DNA of 64,000 bases from contig NZ_JAUEMJ010000001.1 of NCBI RefSeq assembly GCF_030403505.1, forward strand, positions 952,606-1,016,605, read 5' to 3'. How positions within the stretch are numbered: the first letter of the stretch is position 1; every line of letters begins with the position of its first letter. Shown here one piece after another: positions 32,183 through 40,707 of this stretch. Made by a program: the position numbers and the translations under genes. The notes under the pieces were generated by a model that was given only the letters and a program-made list of their open reading frames with translations, did not search any database and was not told the DNA's origin. Source of the stretch: Glycomyces tritici. GTDB taxonomy: Bacteria > Actinomycetota > Actinomycetes > Mycobacteriales > Micromonosporaceae.

Positions 32183-34050
32183 ACTCCGGTCTCGGCGTCG
32201 CGCCCGGCGGCGATGAGCCGGTCGAGGTCGATGAGCGCCTTGACGCCGAGGGAGAACGCGGTGCCGGGGCGCTCGTCGACGACGTCCTTGGCGTGGCTGA
32301 TCGTCAGCCCCACCGAGCGGATCTCCTGCGCCAGTGCGGGTCCGGCGTGGCCGGAGCCGCGCAGGAGCTCCTGGTCGTAGACGTGCTCGGCCTCGACGAG
32401 CAGTTCGTGCGCCAGGTCCTCCAGGCTGCGGGAGCGGGCCGGTTCGGAGGTCGCGAACTGGGCGGCGAGCACCATGGCCTCGACCACGCGGATGGTGAAG
32501 TGCCAGGAGGGGTCCTCGAACCAGTTGCCGAGTTCGCCGTAGACCTGCTTGGGCTGGTCCCACAGGCGCGCGGCCGCGCCTTCGCGGATGCGCCTGCGCT
32601 CCAGGTGGTCCCAGACGAGGTCGGCCACTTCGAGCAGTTCGGCGCGGGCCTCGATCGTGACGAGCAGGCCCGCGGCGTGGTAGAGGCGCTTGAGCAGCAG
32701 CGGCGCGAAGTCGACCATGTTCCAGACCATGGGCGGGCCGTCGAGCTTCTCGATGCCGGTCAGCAGGGACTTCACGCCGGGGAAGTGGATCTGGACGGCC
32801 TGGTCCCCGGCGAGGGCGCGGCGGGTGATGCGGCCGCGGTTGGCGAGTTCGATGAGGACGTCGCCGAGGCGGATGAGGTCGTCGTCGCCGCCGCGGGAGG
32901 CGCCGAACGTGTCGGTGGCGACGGCGCAGACCAGGAGCGAGTAGTAGTCGTACTCCAGGCCGTCGGTGGTGCGCCAGGGGACGTCCTCGAGCGGCCACTT
33001 CGAGCCGCCGCCGAAGGAGGCCACCATGGCCCAGTAGGCGCGGGTGACGTCCATGCGCACCTGGAGGTTCTGGGCGAGGCGCTGCTCCTCCTCGGTGAGG
33101 AGGTTGCGGCGCATGACCCTGGGCGAGAACAGGGTCGCGATCGCTTCGAGGGCGACCACGGTGAAGTACTGGTACGGGGCGTCCAAGGCGCGGCCGGGGC
33201 GCTGCGTGGAGGTGTCGGAGACGTCCGGGATGTCCGGGGCCTTCTCCACGACCGACCAGGACCAGCCGATCTCGAAGAGCTTCGTGGGGGCCTCGACGCC
33301 GGCGGTGCCGCCCGAGCCGACGGTGATCGTGCGCAGGGTCGCGATGATCTCCTCGGAGGCCTCGCGGAAGCGGCGCACGATCTTGCGGTCGGGCTGGCCG
33401 TCCACGTTGATGAGGGCGATGAGCTGGCGGCCGAACTCGTCGTCGGCGTCGAAGGTGGCGACCGCGAAGGACCGCAGCAGCCCGGTGATCGCGCCGAGCA
33501 GGCGGCGGTGGATGGCCTGCTGGACGTGCTCGAGCTCCTTGATGAGGTCGGCGCGGCCCATCCGGTCGACCGTGGGCTGGAAGTCGGCGAGGAACGTCAA
33601 GGCCGTGAGGCACAGCGGGATCGCGAGCGCGAAGCCCTCGGTGACGTCGACGGCGCGCTGCTCTGGGCTGGCCTTCTGGGTGCGGTCGACCCGGTGCATG
33701 TTGGAGCCGCCGGAGTAGACGGGCACGCCCTCGTCGTCGACGTGCCGCTCCATGTAGTCCTTCACCAGCCGCATGATCCGGATCGGGATCTCGACGGCGT
33801 CGCCGAGCCCGGAGAGGGCGCCGAGCACCGCGTCACTGGTCGCGTCAGGGTCGGCGTAGCGCAGTTCCACGAGTTCCTGCGCGGGGTACAGCAGGCACAG
33901 GAGCTGCTGGGCGTCGCCCACGGCGTCGGACTGGTTGCGGCCGCCCCAGTGCCAGACCTTCCGCTTGCCGCCCTCCTCGGTAGCGCGCCAGCTGTAGGCC
34001 ACCTGGGCCCGCCAGATGTCCAGGAGCTGTTGCCGAGGCTGCATCTTCAC
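32179..34050 (-). CDS. SCO2524-family protein
   Basis: The 623-residue protein opens MKMQPRQQLLDIWRAQVAYSW and is alpha-helical in pattern, with Trp-rich motifs (KRKVWHWGGRNQSDAVGDAQQLLCLLYP, GNWFEDPSWHFTIRVVEAMVLAAQ) typical of the SCO2524 family. No signal peptide, membrane span or catalytic motif is evident. It heads the minus-strand set and overlaps the P-loop ATPase gene by four bases. GTG 34050 or ATG 34044 may be the start; neither has a clear ribosome site. A GATAGT box at 34096-34101 could drive it. Function unknown. Confidence 0.85.
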   Translation of the reverse strand: MKMQPRQQLLDIWRAQVAYSWRATEEGGKRKVWHWGGRNQSDAVGDAQQLLCLLYPAQELVELRYADPDATSDAVLGALSGLGDAVEIPIRIMRLVKDYMERHVDDEGVPVYSGGSNMHRVDRTQKASPEQRAVDVTEGFALAIPLCLTALTFLADFQPTVDRMGRADLIKELEHVQQAIHRRLLGAITGLLRSFAVATFDADDEFGRQLIALINVDGQPDRKIVRRFREASEEIIATLRTITVGSGGTAGVEAPTKLFEIGWSWSVVEKAPDIPDVSDTSTQRPGRALDAPYQYFTVVALEAIATLFSPRVMRRNLLTEEEQRLAQNLQVRMDVTRAYWAMVASFGGGSKWPLEDVPWRTTDGLEYDYYSLLVCAVATDTFGASRGGDDDLIRLGDVLIELANRGRITRRALAGDQAVQIHFPGVKSLLTGIEKLDGPPMVWNMVDFAPLLLKRLYHAAGLLVTIEARAELLEVADLVWDHLERRRIREGAAARLWDQPKQVYGELGNWFEDPSWHFTIRVVEAMVLAAQFATSEPARSRSLEDLAHELLVEAEHVYDQELLRGSGHAGPALAQEIRSVGLTISHAKDVVDERPGTAFSLGVKALIDLDRLIAAGRDAETGV

Positions 34051-34095
34051 AGGGGATCACCGCCGAGCGCTCACAGGGCCGAATCGGACAGGTCC

Positions 34096-34101
34096 ACTAT
34101 C
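34096..34101 (-). promoter_or_regulatory. -10 box upstream of SCO2524-type gene
   Basis: GATAGT on the minus strand, about 45 bases before the start codon, is the best -10 candidate for the SCO2524-2523-2522 transcript. No clear -35 box is visible. Confidence 0.4.
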
Positions 34102-34250
34102 GCACGCCCATGTGACGCGAACCGCCTCGCAGAACGCGATGTGTCGCTTACCCGACAGACGGGAGGCGTCTTCGACAGGGCTTTCGAGCGTCCTATGAGT
34201 AGGGTCGGCAAACCGGGCGTACCGGTACCCTTCAGGCGCAAGGAGTCGAG

Positions 34251-34451
34251 ATGGTCGAACTGATCCTCGCGGGCGTGATCATCGGCGCCGTCAGCGCCGC
34301 CGCCCTGGTCACGGGCATCCGCGACCACCACCGCCGCAAGGCGGCCCGGCTCGCGACCGAACGCGGCGGCGACCCGTCCGGCGAACCGATCCCCGGCGGC
34401 TGGGCCGCGGCCGACGAAGGGCGACAGGCCCTCCGCGGCGGCGGACGCTGA
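34251..34451 (+). CDS. Small single-span membrane protein
   Basis: The 66-residue product has a membrane helix at once from the N-terminus (ELILAGVIIGAVSAAALVTGI), then a basic patch (RDHHRRKAARLA) that should stay in the cytoplasm, and a hydrophilic tail. ATG 34251 has a good AAGGAG site. I do not recognise the family. It is divergent from the SCO2524-type gene and followed by another small membrane protein. Confidence 0.65.
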   Translation: MVELILAGVIIGAVSAAALVTGIRDHHRRKAARLATERGGDPSGEPIPGGWAAADEGRQALRGGGR

Positions 34452-34514
34452 GCGGCGCCTGCGACTGGCGCGGCGCCGGTACCCTGAGCACCCCTCACCC
34501 GCGAAGGAGTTCGG

Positions 34515-34763
34515 ATGCAAACTGCGATCTGCCTCGTCGTCGTCGCCGTCATCGTGGGGGTGTGCATCATCGCCTCGGCGTTCACCGCCTCGGCGTCCAA
34601 GACTCGGCGCAGCGGCGGCGGGTACTCGAGCTCGTCCGGCACCCCGTACTACGACTCGGGCCACAGCGGCGGTTCCGGCGCAGGCTCGAGCGACTGCGGC
34701 CCGAGCGGCGACTCCGGTGGCGGAGGCGGCGACTCGGGCGGCGGTGGAGGCGGCTGCGACTGA
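34515..34763 (+). CDS. Small membrane-anchored Gly/Ser-rich protein
   Basis: The 82-residue product has an N-terminal membrane helix (AICLVVVAVIVGVCIIASAF) and then a flexible tail almost entirely of Gly, Ser, Asp and a few Cys (SSDCG, final GGGGCD). The start has AAGGAG upstream. Such Gly-rich tails follow membrane segments in several actinobacterial proteins of unknown role. It is 63 bases after the previous small gene and may share its transcript. Confidence 0.65.
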   Translation: MQTAICLVVVAVIVGVCIIASAFTASASKTRRSGGGYSSSSGTPYYDSGHSGGSGAGSSDCGPSGDSGGGGGDSGGGGGGCD

Positions 34764-34769
34764 GCCCCC

Positions 34770-35291
34770 TCAGGCCTTGAGTTCAAAGACCTTGCAGGGC
34801 ACCTCGAAGCCCGGGATCAGCGTTTCGCGCTCCAACGACATGCCGAGCTTCGCCGCCACGCGGATCGAAGCGGCGTTCTCGGCGTGGATGCACGAGACCA
34901 CCCGGTCGAGCCCGAGCTCACCGAACGCGAACCCGGCCGCCGCGCGCGCCGCCTCGGGCGCATAGCCCCGGCCCCAGCGGTCGCGGCGCATCCGCCAGCC
35001 GAGCTCGGTGACCGGGAGGATCTCCGGCAGGAACGTCGGGGTCGCCAGCGCCGCCCAGCCCACCAGCGTGCCGGTGTCGACCTCGACGGCGGCGAAGACG
35101 CCCCAGCCGTACGCGTCCCAGTGCGCCGCCGCCTTCGCCGTGCGGGCCTCGGTCTCCGCCGGGGTGAGCGGGACACCGGCGCCGATGTAGCGCATGACCT
35201 CCGGATCGGCGTTCATGACCTGCATCGCCTCGGCGTCGTCGGCCGCTATCGGGCGCAGCACGAGCCGTTCGGTCCGCAATGCCGATGTCAC
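34770..35291 (-). CDS. GNAT-family acetyltransferase (RimJ-like)
   Basis: The 173-residue N-acetyltransferase has the RimJ/RimL layout: LRTERLVLRPIAADDAEAM at the N-terminus, ELGWRMRRDRWGRGYAPEAARAA with the acetyl-CoA-binding loop, then DRVVSCIHAENAASIRVAAKLGM. The target could be a ribosomal protein or a small molecule; sequence does not say. GTG 35291 overlaps the DUF4233 stop in GTGA, so it is translated with the folC operon. Confidence 0.9.
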   Translation of the reverse strand: MTSALRTERLVLRPIAADDAEAMQVMNADPEVMRYIGAGVPLTPAETEARTAKAAAHWDAYGWGVFAAVEVDTGTLVGWAALATPTFLPEILPVTELGWRMRRDRWGRGYAPEAARAAAGFAFGELGLDRVVSCIHAENAASIRVAAKLGMSLERETLIPGFEVPCKVFELKA

Positions 35292-35701
35292 CGCTTCGGG
35301 GGCCTCTCCAGCGCGATCTTCACGTACCAGCAGTAGGCCCACACGAGGCCGAACACGATCCCGGCCACGCCGAGCGCCCAGTGGATCGGCCAGCACGCGA
35401 TCAGCGCGAGCTGCACCACCGCGCCCGCCTGCCAGACCCAGGGGCGCTTCGCCATGCCCGCCAAGACGATGCACACCACGGTGAGGACCAGGACCACGGT
35501 GACCGCGAGCGTCGCGTCGTCCAGGATCATCCGCATCGGCACGATCGCCAGCAGCAGCGCCAGCGCCTCGAAGCTCAGCGCCATCGCGGCGAGGCTGCGC
35601 GCGGCCCGGGCCGGGTCGCGCAGGCCCGAGCGGCCCTCGTCCGGCTCGCTCCAGGGCTCCTCGGCCTCTTCGGGCGTCACATGCTCGTCGTGCTCAGCCA
35701 C
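35288..35701 (-). CDS. DUF4233 membrane protein
   Basis: The 137-residue protein has an acidic N-terminus and four hydrophobic segments (about 35-55, 64-82, 88-106, 108-128). Proteins of this family are regularly encoded directly after folC in actinobacteria, as here, where it overlaps folC by 8 bases. No biochemical role is known to me. Confidence 0.88.
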   Translation of the reverse strand: MAEHDEHVTPEEAEEPWSEPDEGRSGLRDPARAARSLAAMALSFEALALLLAIVPMRMILDDATLAVTVVLVLTVVCIVLAGMAKRPWVWQAGAVVQLALIACWPIHWALGVAGIVFGLVWAYCWYVKIALERPPKR

Positions 35702-37073
35702 GACGGCCGACCAGCAGCTGGCGGGCGTCCGCGACGGTGAACACCGAGCCGGTGATCAGGACGCCGCCGCCCGATTCGTAGATGTCGTCGGCCTCTTCGG
35801 CGAGCTCGACCGCGCGCGCGATCGCGTCGGCCATGTGCGGGAGCACGGTGACCCGCTCCTCGCCGAAGACCTCCTTGGCGATCTTCGCGAGCGTCGCCGC
35901 CGGCATCGCCCGGTCCGAAGAGGACTTCGTGATCACGATCTCGTCGAGCAGCGGCTCCAGGAGCTCGAGCATGTGGTCGGTCTCCTTGTCCCCCAGCATG
36001 CCCACGACCCCGACGAGCTTGCGGAAGTTGAACTCCTCCTCCACGGCCTTCACCATGGCCTCCATGCCCGCCGGGTTGTGCGCGGCGTCGAGGACCACCG
36101 TCGGCGCCGTCCGCACCACCTCGAGGCGGCCGGGCGAGGAGAACTCCGCGAACGCCTCGCCCACGACCTCGGCGTCGAGCGCCTTCGGCTCGCCCGCGCC
36201 CAGCAGCACTTCGACGGCGGCCAGCGCCAGCGCGGCGTTGTGGGCCTGGTACTCGCCGTGGAGCGGCAGGAACAGGTCCTGGTAGCGGGCGGCGCGGGTC
36301 TCGATCGTGATGAGCTGCCCGCCCACGGCCACTTCGCGGGCGGTGACCTCGAAGCCGCGGCCCTCGGGCACGAGCTTCGCGCCGACGGCGCCGGCGCGGC
36401 GCAGCAGCGGCTCCATCGCGGAGCGCTCCTGCGTCGAAGTGACGAGCGTGGAGCCCTCGTGGACGATCCCGGCCTTCATGGTCGCGATCTCGGCGAGGGT
36501 CTCGCCGAGCCACTTGGTGTGGTCGATCCCGATGGGGGTGATGACCGCGACCTCGGCGTTCAGGACGTTCGTCGAGTCGGTCTCGCCGCCGAGGCCCACT
36601 TCGACGACGCCGACGTCGATCGGCGTGTCCGCGAACGCGCCCATGGCGAGCGCCACCGTCATCTCGAAGTAGGTGAGCGGCTCGGAGGCCTCGCGGTCGA
36701 CGAGTTCGGCGAGCGGCGCGATCTCGTAGTACTGGGCGGCGAGCTTGTCAGGGCTGATCGGCTCGCCGTCGATCGCGATGCGCTCGTTGACGCTGTTGAG
36801 GTGCGGCGAGGTGAACATGCCGGTGCGCAGGCCGTGCCCGCGCAGGAGCCGCTCGATCATGCGCGAGGTCGAGGTCTTGCCGTTGGTGCCGGTGATGTGG
36901 ATCGACCGGAAGGACCGCTGCGGGTCGCCCATCATGTCGAGCAGCTGCTTGATGCGGTCGAGCGTGAAGTCCCAGCGGGAGAACCCGCGGGCTTCCAGGA
37001 GCGCTTCGACTTGCGCCAGTTCGGCGTTCAATGTGGTTGTCTCCCCCGGCTCATGGCGATGCTTGCGAGCCAT
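35694..37073 (-). CDS. folC: Bifunctional folylpolyglutamate/dihydrofolate synthase
   Basis: The 459-residue Mur-ligase-like enzyme adds glutamate to dihydropteroate and folates using ATP. It has ITGTNGKTSTSRMIERLL (P-loop near residues 59-66), MFTSPHLNSVNERIAIDG, VVEVGLGGETDSTNVL, the IGIDHTKWLG segment and VVLDAAHNPAGMEAM in the C-terminal domain. ATG 37073 is taken as the start; a downstream TTG with GGGGAG is possible. It is separated from valS by a terminator-like hairpin. Confidence 0.95.
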   Translation of the reverse strand: MARKHRHEPGETTTLNAELAQVEALLEARGFSRWDFTLDRIKQLLDMMGDPQRSFRSIHITGTNGKTSTSRMIERLLRGHGLRTGMFTSPHLNSVNERIAIDGEPISPDKLAAQYYEIAPLAELVDREASEPLTYFEMTVALAMGAFADTPIDVGVVEVGLGGETDSTNVLNAEVAVITPIGIDHTKWLGETLAEIATMKAGIVHEGSTLVTSTQERSAMEPLLRRAGAVGAKLVPEGRGFEVTAREVAVGGQLITIETRAARYQDLFLPLHGEYQAHNAALALAAVEVLLGAGEPKALDAEVVGEAFAEFSSPGRLEVVRTAPTVVLDAAHNPAGMEAMVKAVEEEFNFRKLVGVVGMLGDKETDHMLELLEPLLDEIVITKSSSDRAMPAATLAKIAKEVFGEERVTVLPHMADAIARAVELAEEADDIYESGGGVLITGSVFTVADARQLLVGRRG

Positions 37074-37090
37074 ATATGTGCACTGTGAAA

Positions 37091-37120
37091 GCCGCGGGCG
37101 CCCGGATGGGCGCCCGCGGC
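37091..37120 (-). terminator. Hairpin between valS and folC
   Basis: GCCGCGGGCGCCC pairs with GGGCGCCCGCGGC around a 4-base loop, 6 bases past the valS stop and 18 bases before the folC start. It should end valS transcripts or reduce read-through to folC. No T-tract follows. Confidence 0.7.
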
Positions 37121-37125
37121 CCCGA

Positions 37126-39744
37126 TTACGCCAGTCGTTCGAGCTGCGCCGTGATGCGCGCGATGTCGGCTTCGGCGGTCGCCTTGCGCGCCTTGATCTT
37201 GTCGACCACGGCGTCGGGCGCCTTCGACAGGAACGCCTCGTTGCCGAGCTTGCCCACGGTGCCCGCCAGCTCCTTCTCGGCGGCCTTCAACGCCTTGTCG
37301 AGACGGGCCCGCTCGGCGGCGACGTCGATCGTCCCCGACGTGTCGAGCGCGACCGTGACCTGGTCGGACACGGCGAGTTCAGCGGTCGGCTCGAACCCTT
37401 CGGGCTCGGCGTCGAGCTTCACGAACGAGCGGATGAGCCACTCCTGGTCGCCCAGTCCCGCCGCGTCCAGGCCGCTGATGCGCGCGGCCACCCGCTGGCT
37501 GGGCTTCACACCCTGGTCCGAGCGGAAGCGGCGCACCTCGACGACCACGTGCTGCATGGCCGCCACCAGCCGCTCGGCCTCCTCGTCCACATCGGACGGC
37601 GTCGGCCACGCGGCCACCGTGAGCGAGTCGCCCTGCTCTTCAGTGCCGGTGAGGGTCAGCCACAGCTCCTCCGTGACGAACGGGATCACCGGGTGCAGCA
37701 GGCGCAGCAGCTGGTCGAAGACGTGGCCGAGCACCCGCCGGGTGTCGTCGGCGGCCTGGCCGCCCGCACCGAGCACCGGCTTGGTGAGCTCGAGGTACAC
37801 GTCGAACACGTCGTCCCACGCGAAGTGGTAGAGCACGTCCATGGCCTTCGCGAACTCGTACTGCTCCAAGTGGGCATCGACCTGGGCGATCGTGCCGGAC
37901 AGGCGCGAGAGCACCCACCGGTCGATGAGCGAGAGGTCAGCGGGGAGCTCGCCCTCCACAGTGGCCCCGCTCATCAGCGCGAACCGGGTGCCGTTCCACA
38001 GCTTGTTGCAGAAGTTCCGGGCGACCTCGGCCAGCTCGATCGACGCGATGCCGTCGGCGCCCGGGTTGGCCTCGCGCGCCAGCATGAACCGCAGCGCGTC
38101 CGCCCCGAACCGGTCGACCACCTCGAGCGGGTCGATGCCGTTGCCCAGGGACTTCGACATCTTCACGCCGTTCTTGTCCCGGAGCAGGCCGTGCAGGACC
38201 ACCTCGGAGAACGGCGCCTTGCCCATCGCGTAGGTCCCGAACATCATCATCCGGACCACCCAGAAGAAGATGATGTCCCAGCCGGTGATGAGCGCGGCCG
38301 TCGGATAGAACTTGTCGAGCGCCGGGGTCTCCTCCGGCCAGCCGAACGTCGAGAACGGCCACAGCCCCGAGGAGAACCACGTGTCGAGCACGTCGGGGTC
38401 CTGCGTGTACCCCTCCGGGGCGGTCTCGCCCGGGCCCACGCACACCTCTTCGCCATTGGGGCCGTACCAGATCGGGATGCGGTGGCCCCACCACAGCTGG
38501 CGCGAGATGCACCAGTCGAGCAGGTTGTCCACCCACGCGAAGTAGCGCTTCTCCATCTCCGGCGGGTAGATCTTCGTCTCGCCGCTGCGCACCGCGTCGC
38601 CCGCGAGCTTCGCGAGGCGCTCGACCTTCACGAACCACTGGAGCGACAGGCGCGGCTCCACCGTGGTGTCGCAGCGCTCGCAGTGGCCGACCGCGTGCAC
38701 GTACGGGCGCTTCTCGGCCACGATGCGGCCCTCGGCGCGCAGCGCGGACGCGATCGCCGAACGCGCCTCGAACCGGTCGAGCCCCTGGAACGGGCCGTGC
38801 GCGGTGATGATGCCGCGCTCGTCCATGATGAGGATCGAGGCGAGGTCGTGGCGCTGGCCGATCGCGAAGTCGTTCGGGTCGTGCGCCGGGGTCACCTTGA
38901 CCGCGCCGGTCCCGAACTCGGGGTCGACGTGCGTGTCGGCCACGATCGGGATGCGCCGGCCGGTGAAGGGCACCTCGACGGTGGTGCCGAGCAGGTGCTT
39001 GTAGCGCTCGTCGTCGGGGTGGACGGCCACGGCGGTGTCGCCGAGCATCGTCTCCAGACGGGTCGTGGCCACCACGATCGAGGCCTCGCCGTCGCCGTAG
39101 CGCATGGACACGAGCTCGCCCGCGTCGTCCTGGTGCTCCACTTCGGCGTCGGAGAGCGCGGTCATGCAGCGCGGGCACCAGTTGATGATGCGCTCGGCGC
39201 GGTAGATCATGCCGTCGTCGTACATGCGCTTGAACATCGTCTGCACGGCGCTGGAGAGGCCCTCGTCGAGCGTGAACCGCTCGCGGTCCCAGTCGACGCC
39301 GTCGCCGATCTTCTTCATCTGCGAGGAGATGCGCTCGTGGTAGGTGTCCTTCCACTCCCACGCCTTCGCCACGAAGGCGTCGCGGCCCAGGTCGTGGCGG
39401 GAGAGGCCCTCCTTGTCGGCGAGCTGGCGCTCCACCACGTTCTGGGTCGAGATCCCGGCGTGGTCGGTGCCCGGCAGGAACAGGGCCTCCTTGCCGCGCA
39501 TGCGCTCGCGCCGCACCATCCAGTCGATGAGGGTGTGGTTGAGCGCATGCCCGAGGTGGAGCTGGCCGGTCACGTTCGGCGGCGGGATCACGATGGCGTA
39601 GGGCTCGCGGTCCGAGGCGTCGTCAGCCTTGAAGCGACCGTCGGCTACCCACTTCGCGTAGCGTCGCGCCTCTACGTCTACGGGCGCGTACGTCTTCGGG
39701 AGCTGGGTTTCCATGTCCGGTGTCTTCTTCGCTGCGTCTGTCAC
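37126..39744 (-). CDS. valS: Valyl-tRNA synthetase
   Basis: The 872-residue class I synthetase charges tRNA-Val. HLGH at residues 63-66, the KMSKS motif near residue 528 (GVKMSKSLGNGI), the editing domain and a C-terminal coiled coil (LDKALKAAEKELAGTVGKL) are all present. GTG 39744 lies 6 nt after TACACT, so the mRNA appears leaderless; there is no room for a T-box, unlike ileS. Confidence 0.97.
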   Translation of the reverse strand: MTDAAKKTPDMETQLPKTYAPVDVEARRYAKWVADGRFKADDASDREPYAIVIPPPNVTGQLHLGHALNHTLIDWMVRRERMRGKEALFLPGTDHAGISTQNVVERQLADKEGLSRHDLGRDAFVAKAWEWKDTYHERISSQMKKIGDGVDWDRERFTLDEGLSSAVQTMFKRMYDDGMIYRAERIINWCPRCMTALSDAEVEHQDDAGELVSMRYGDGEASIVVATTRLETMLGDTAVAVHPDDERYKHLLGTTVEVPFTGRRIPIVADTHVDPEFGTGAVKVTPAHDPNDFAIGQRHDLASILIMDERGIITAHGPFQGLDRFEARSAIASALRAEGRIVAEKRPYVHAVGHCERCDTTVEPRLSLQWFVKVERLAKLAGDAVRSGETKIYPPEMEKRYFAWVDNLLDWCISRQLWWGHRIPIWYGPNGEEVCVGPGETAPEGYTQDPDVLDTWFSSGLWPFSTFGWPEETPALDKFYPTAALITGWDIIFFWVVRMMMFGTYAMGKAPFSEVVLHGLLRDKNGVKMSKSLGNGIDPLEVVDRFGADALRFMLAREANPGADGIASIELAEVARNFCNKLWNGTRFALMSGATVEGELPADLSLIDRWVLSRLSGTIAQVDAHLEQYEFAKAMDVLYHFAWDDVFDVYLELTKPVLGAGGQAADDTRRVLGHVFDQLLRLLHPVIPFVTEELWLTLTGTEEQGDSLTVAAWPTPSDVDEEAERLVAAMQHVVVEVRRFRSDQGVKPSQRVAARISGLDAAGLGDQEWLIRSFVKLDAEPEGFEPTAELAVSDQVTVALDTSGTIDVAAERARLDKALKAAEKELAGTVGKLGNEAFLSKAPDAVVDKIKARKATAEADIARITAQLERLA

Positions 39745-39786
39745 CAGTCAAGTGTAAGGAGCACGCATGCAGGCATGCGAAGCGGT

Positions 39787-40707
39787 TTACGCGGTGTCGC
39801 CCAGAACCCTTCCCACCGCCGTCGCCACGTCCGTCTCGCCGTTCGCGACCTGTTCGGCCAGCGCCTCAGGAACGGTGTAGCGGCGGCGGAGCTCGGCGTC
39901 GACGCGGGCGCGGATCTCGGCCTCGGCGCGGCGGCGGCGCTTGTCGGCGAGGTGGTCGCCCCCGGCGAGCCAGTCGCGGTGCTTGGTGATGGCCGCGACG
40001 AGGTCGTCGATGCCCTTGGCCTCGGAGGCCACGGTCGAGCAGATCGGCTGGCGCCACTCGCCTGGTTCGCGGCGGACGAGGCTCATGAGGGCCCGGAGGT
40101 CGCGCACCGTGCCGTCGGCGCCGGGCCGGTCGGCCTTGTTGACGACGTACACGTCCGCGATCTCCACGACCCCGGCCTTGACGGCCTGGATGCCGTCGCC
40201 CATGCCGGGTGCGAGGAGGAGGAGTGTGGTGTCGGCGAGGGCCGCGATCTCGACCTCGGCCTGGCCGACGCCGACGGTCTCGACGATGACGACGTCGAAG
40301 CCGACGCCTTCGAGGAGCCGCACGGCCGCGCCGGTGGTGGCCGCGAGGCCGCCGAGATGGCCGCGGGTGGCGACGGAGCGGATGTAGACGCCGGGGTCGA
40401 GGGCGTGGTCGGCCATGCGGACGCGGTCGCCGAGGATCGCGCCGCCGCTGAAGGGGCTCGAAGGGTCGACGGCGAGGACGCCCACGCGCAAGGAGGATTC
40501 GCGCCAGGCGGTGATGAGCGCCGAGACGAGGGTCGACTTGCCGACGCCGGGCGAGCCGGTGACGCCGATGATGAGCGCGTCGCCGCCGGTGGCGAGGCGC
40601 GCGACCTCGGGGGCGTCGGCCGTGCTGTTCTCGACGGCGGTGATGAGGCGGGCGGTGGCCCGGCGGTCTCCCGCACGGGCCGCCGCCACCAGGTCACTGA
40701 CCTGCAT
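39787..40707 (-). CDS. meaB: MeaB-type GTPase (methylmalonyl-CoA mutase chaperone)
   Basis: The 306-residue G3E-family GTPase protects and reloads adenosylcobalamin-dependent methylmalonyl-CoA mutase. It shows the P-loop GVTGSPGVGKST (49-59), VLAVDPSSPFSGGAILGDRVRM, the ETVGVGQAEVE switch and the NKAD guanine motif. The mutase itself is not in the window. ATG 40707 shares one base with the thiolase stop (TGATG). Older annotations call this family ArgK. Confidence 0.95.
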   Translation of the reverse strand: MQVSDLVAAARAGDRRATARLITAVENSTADAPEVARLATGGDALIIGVTGSPGVGKSTLVSALITAWRESSLRVGVLAVDPSSPFSGGAILGDRVRMADHALDPGVYIRSVATRGHLGGLAATTGAAVRLLEGVGFDVVIVETVGVGQAEVEIAALADTTLLLLAPGMGDGIQAVKAGVVEIADVYVVNKADRPGADGTVRDLRALMSLVRREPGEWRQPICSTVASEAKGIDDLVAAITKHRDWLAGGDHLADKRRRRAEAEIRARVDAELRRRYTVPEALAEQVANGETDVATAVGRVLGDTA

